From Lepidostoma basale (taxonomy: Eukaryota > Arthropoda > Insecta > Trichoptera > Lepidostomatidae), in the NCBI GenBank assembly GCA_022606425.2, contig JAHDVF020000215.1, forward strand, positions 496,001 to 560,000: a stretch of DNA of 64,000 nucleotides, read 5' to 3'. The notes under the pieces are model-generated. The model saw nothing but the letters and a program-made list of their open reading frames with translations. It had not been told where the DNA came from and ran no database searches. A program made the position numbers and the translations under genes. Positions 62,470 to 64,000 of the stretch are shown here, one piece after another. Every line of letters starts with the position of its first letter. Position 1 is the first letter of the stretch.

Positions 62470-63393
62470 ATATGCACTTCCCCCGAACACCACTCATCTA
62501 ATGCAGTCCGCCGATCGAAGTGTTTTTTAACATTTAAAATCAGAATGGAAGAAAACTGACAGATTTTGGCATATGGAATCAGACAAGTATACAAGGTTCT
62601 TACGAAATCAGCGTTTTGTCCTCTTCGAAAAAAAGTTTTGGAAATTCCTAATTTTCCAGAAACTATTAAAAACGGTTTCAGGAAGTGCGGACTATTTCCA
62701 TTGAATCCAGACGCCGTAGATTATTCAAAATGTCTTCAACATGCTCTAGAAAATTTAGAATTCAATCGCAAACCGATTGAAATCCTTTCTGTGTCTCACT
62801 CTGAAACAAAATACAAACACGCCGAAGAGGTTGTGTCCTTAGCAAAACAGTTAGAGCAATATTGCCAGAGATTGTTACGTCATCTTTTTCTGGTCATCTT
62901 TTTCTGGTCATCTTTTTCTGGTCATCTTTTCTGTCCTTCTCCACTCCCAGTCCTTCCACTTCCAAACAGAAACTACCTAGTGCTATATCTTCGAGCGCAT
63001 GGAAGTCTTTTATGTCCAGCAAAGAAGAAGAGAAAAAGAAAAAAATTGAAGATGTAAAAAGTAGAAAAAAAGCCCGCCAACAAGCAAAAAACACTTGAAA
63101 AGAGAAGAAAAAGAAGAATACAACTAAAAGAAGATCACAACCTCAAACGATCGATAAAGAAAATGAAATCCAAAATCAAACAAAAAAAAATTAAAACTAC
63201 CGGTGAAAAGAAACATTTAAGCCCTAAAAACGATAAAGATACTGAATGCTCTTACTACAAGAGAAATTTCTCACAAGATAAATTGGGAGAAGAATGGATA
63301 CAGTGCATGATTTGTAATGGTTGGTATCACGTTGAATGTGCTGGAGCTGAAAAAGATGTATTCATTTGTGATTTTTGTTCCTTGCATCTTTAA
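62470..63393 (+). pseudogene. Pogo-like transposase with PHD finger, 3' part
   Basis: Begins with the ALPPNTTH motif that precedes the third catalytic aspartate, here in SADRSVF (62513-62515). A stop follows at once in the T run (62526), then frame changes to 62566-62875 (KKVLEIPNFPETIKNGFRKC, GLFPLNPDAVDYSKCLQHAL). A 14-bp tandem repeat (62881-62933) shifts the frame again. A lysine-rich linker leads to a C-terminal PHD finger at about 63247-63390: C-x2-Y (the second zinc ligand is Y instead of C), C-MI-C, H-VE-C, C-DF-C, stop 63391. PHD tails occur on some arthropod pogo-type transposases; here one zinc ligand is lost. AATAAA at 63433 may be its poly-A signal. Confidence 0.85.
62881..62933 (+). 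repeat. 14-bp tandem repeat, ~3.7 units
   Basis: CATCTTTTTCTGGT three times plus a partial fourth, inside the transposase region. A 14-base unit changes the frame with each copy. Confidence 0.85.
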
Positions 63394-63537
63394 AAAAATG
63401 AATTTATAATATACTCCTTTTTTCCTTTTGTAATAAAGTACACTTTTTTGTATAAAAATTAATGTTATAGTAAATAACATAACAACATATAAGTAATATA
63501 ACAACCATGTACCAAATAGAGCACTTATTGAAAGCAA

Positions 63538-63780
63538 GTGGCTGGTTACTGGGGCTGTGGTGGCTGGAATTAGGAACTAGGTGGCTGACCATAGGGGAAT
63601 TGTGTCTTTTTAAATAAAAGTATTTTTATTTTTAATCCGGCGCAAGATATTTTAATAACGAATTTACAATTTCATAGATCATTAATTTAGGTTTGCGTAT
63701 AAAAAAAAACTGTATTATAAAATGTATGATGATATAATTATAAATTGAATTAAGTTTAATATTTTTCTTAAGTGGCTGAG
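63538..63780 (+). promoter_or_regulatory. 3' subterminal TGGCTGA array
   Basis: GTGGCTGG at 63538, GGTGGCTGG at 63559, GGTGGCTGACC at 63580 and AGTGGCTGAG at 63771, mostly opposite in direction to the 5' array, as expected for sites at the two ends of one transposon. Confidence 0.6.
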
Positions 63781-63807
63781 CACTGGGGCTTTCACCCTAT
63801 ATTAGGT

Positions 63808-64000
63808 CCTTACATATGAAATTGGCGTTTTGCCGTACTGGCAACTTTGATCTCAAATATCTTCTCTTTGGTTAGGAATTCCAAATTCAAATTTATAGAG
63901 TTATTTACTCAAGTATTTGTGTTTCGAAAATTATAATTCATTTGTTTTTTCCTCAATTGTTTTTTTTTCTTTGCGTCACTCAGTTTACAAAATGGAAAAC
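63808..64000. other. Possible edge of another element
   Basis: The stretch starting GTCCTTACATATGAAATTGG and GCGTTTTGCCGTAC resembles a repeat end, but the window stops before a partner end could be seen. Confidence 0.25.

Larger units (their letters stand above)
56549..63799 (+). mobile_element. Pogo-like DNA transposon split by a copia element
   Basis: Outer ends TATAGGGT (56547) and ACCCTATA (to 63801) are inverted, with TA at both borders. Removing the 4,255-bp copia insert leaves ~3.0 kb. GTCAGCCA-type motifs cluster in the first 640 bp and the last 260 bp. The single long coding region encodes a pogo/Tigger-type transposase with a C-terminal PHD finger. All coding parts are broken. Confidence 0.8.

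Noticed and set aside
1..64000. CRISPR arrays, operons, bacterial or phage genes
   Set aside because: No regular spacer-repeat arrays or prokaryotic-type genes; all repeats are eukaryotic transposons.

Overview
The window is nuclear DNA of an arthropod, most likely an insect. It is AT-rich, has spliced-gene signals and no prokaryotic-style operons, and is packed with insect-type transposable elements (RTE, jockey-like and CR1/L2-like LINEs, two tRNA-derived SINE families, mariner, pogo/Tigger, copia, many MITEs). I cannot name the species; a TE-rich holometabolous insect such as a lepidopteran would fit.

Only one host coding segment is convincing: a 72-bp exon at 41626-41697 (+) with a strong acceptor and a GTAAGT donor. 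It encodes the start of a SAM domain of the DLC1/STARD13/crossveinless-c RhoGAP family. The rest of the window is best read as very long introns of that gene filled with repeats. A second, weak exon candidate lies at 8262-8309.

Layout: 0-9 kb holds a TIR element with another nested in it, a tandemly duplicated SINE, RTE scraps and a mariner relic. 9-28 kb is dominated by 3' fragments of one RTE-like LINE family, the largest with a 320-residue open frame at 20827-21789 (-). These alternate with palindromic elements and jockey-like LINE scraps. 28-36 kb holds a TIR element, a CR1/L2-like LINE end, SINEs and a Tigger deletion derivative. 36-56 kb continues the same mixture around the SAM exon and includes a mariner-like relic interrupted by a MITE with perfect 33-bp inverted repeats. 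56.5-63.8 kb is one nested structure: a ~3-kb pogo-like DNA transposon (DDD transposase plus C-terminal PHD finger, now a pseudogene) split by a complete 4.25-kb copia retrotransposon with identical 120-bp LTRs and an ATTTT target duplication.

The most unusual signal is a set of about nine families of short palindromic repeats, roughly 30 copies in all. Each arm carries the same arrangement: a CTGANGA-like box plus one extra base, a 5-6 bp hairpin, GAAA, a short self-complementary word (CATG, CAGCTG or CCGG), then TC or TA. This resembles minimal type-I hammerhead ribozymes known from Penelope-like elements and retrozymes. No Penelope-type reverse transcriptase is visible here, so these would be non-autonomous.

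How the parts relate: the RTE LINE appears to supply the 3' end (AGACGGCGTGATGG plus GTTA repeats) used by a ~310-bp SINE-like repeat. The other elements are independent parasites layered by nested insertion. Positions of repeat edges are by eye and may be off by 5-30 bases.
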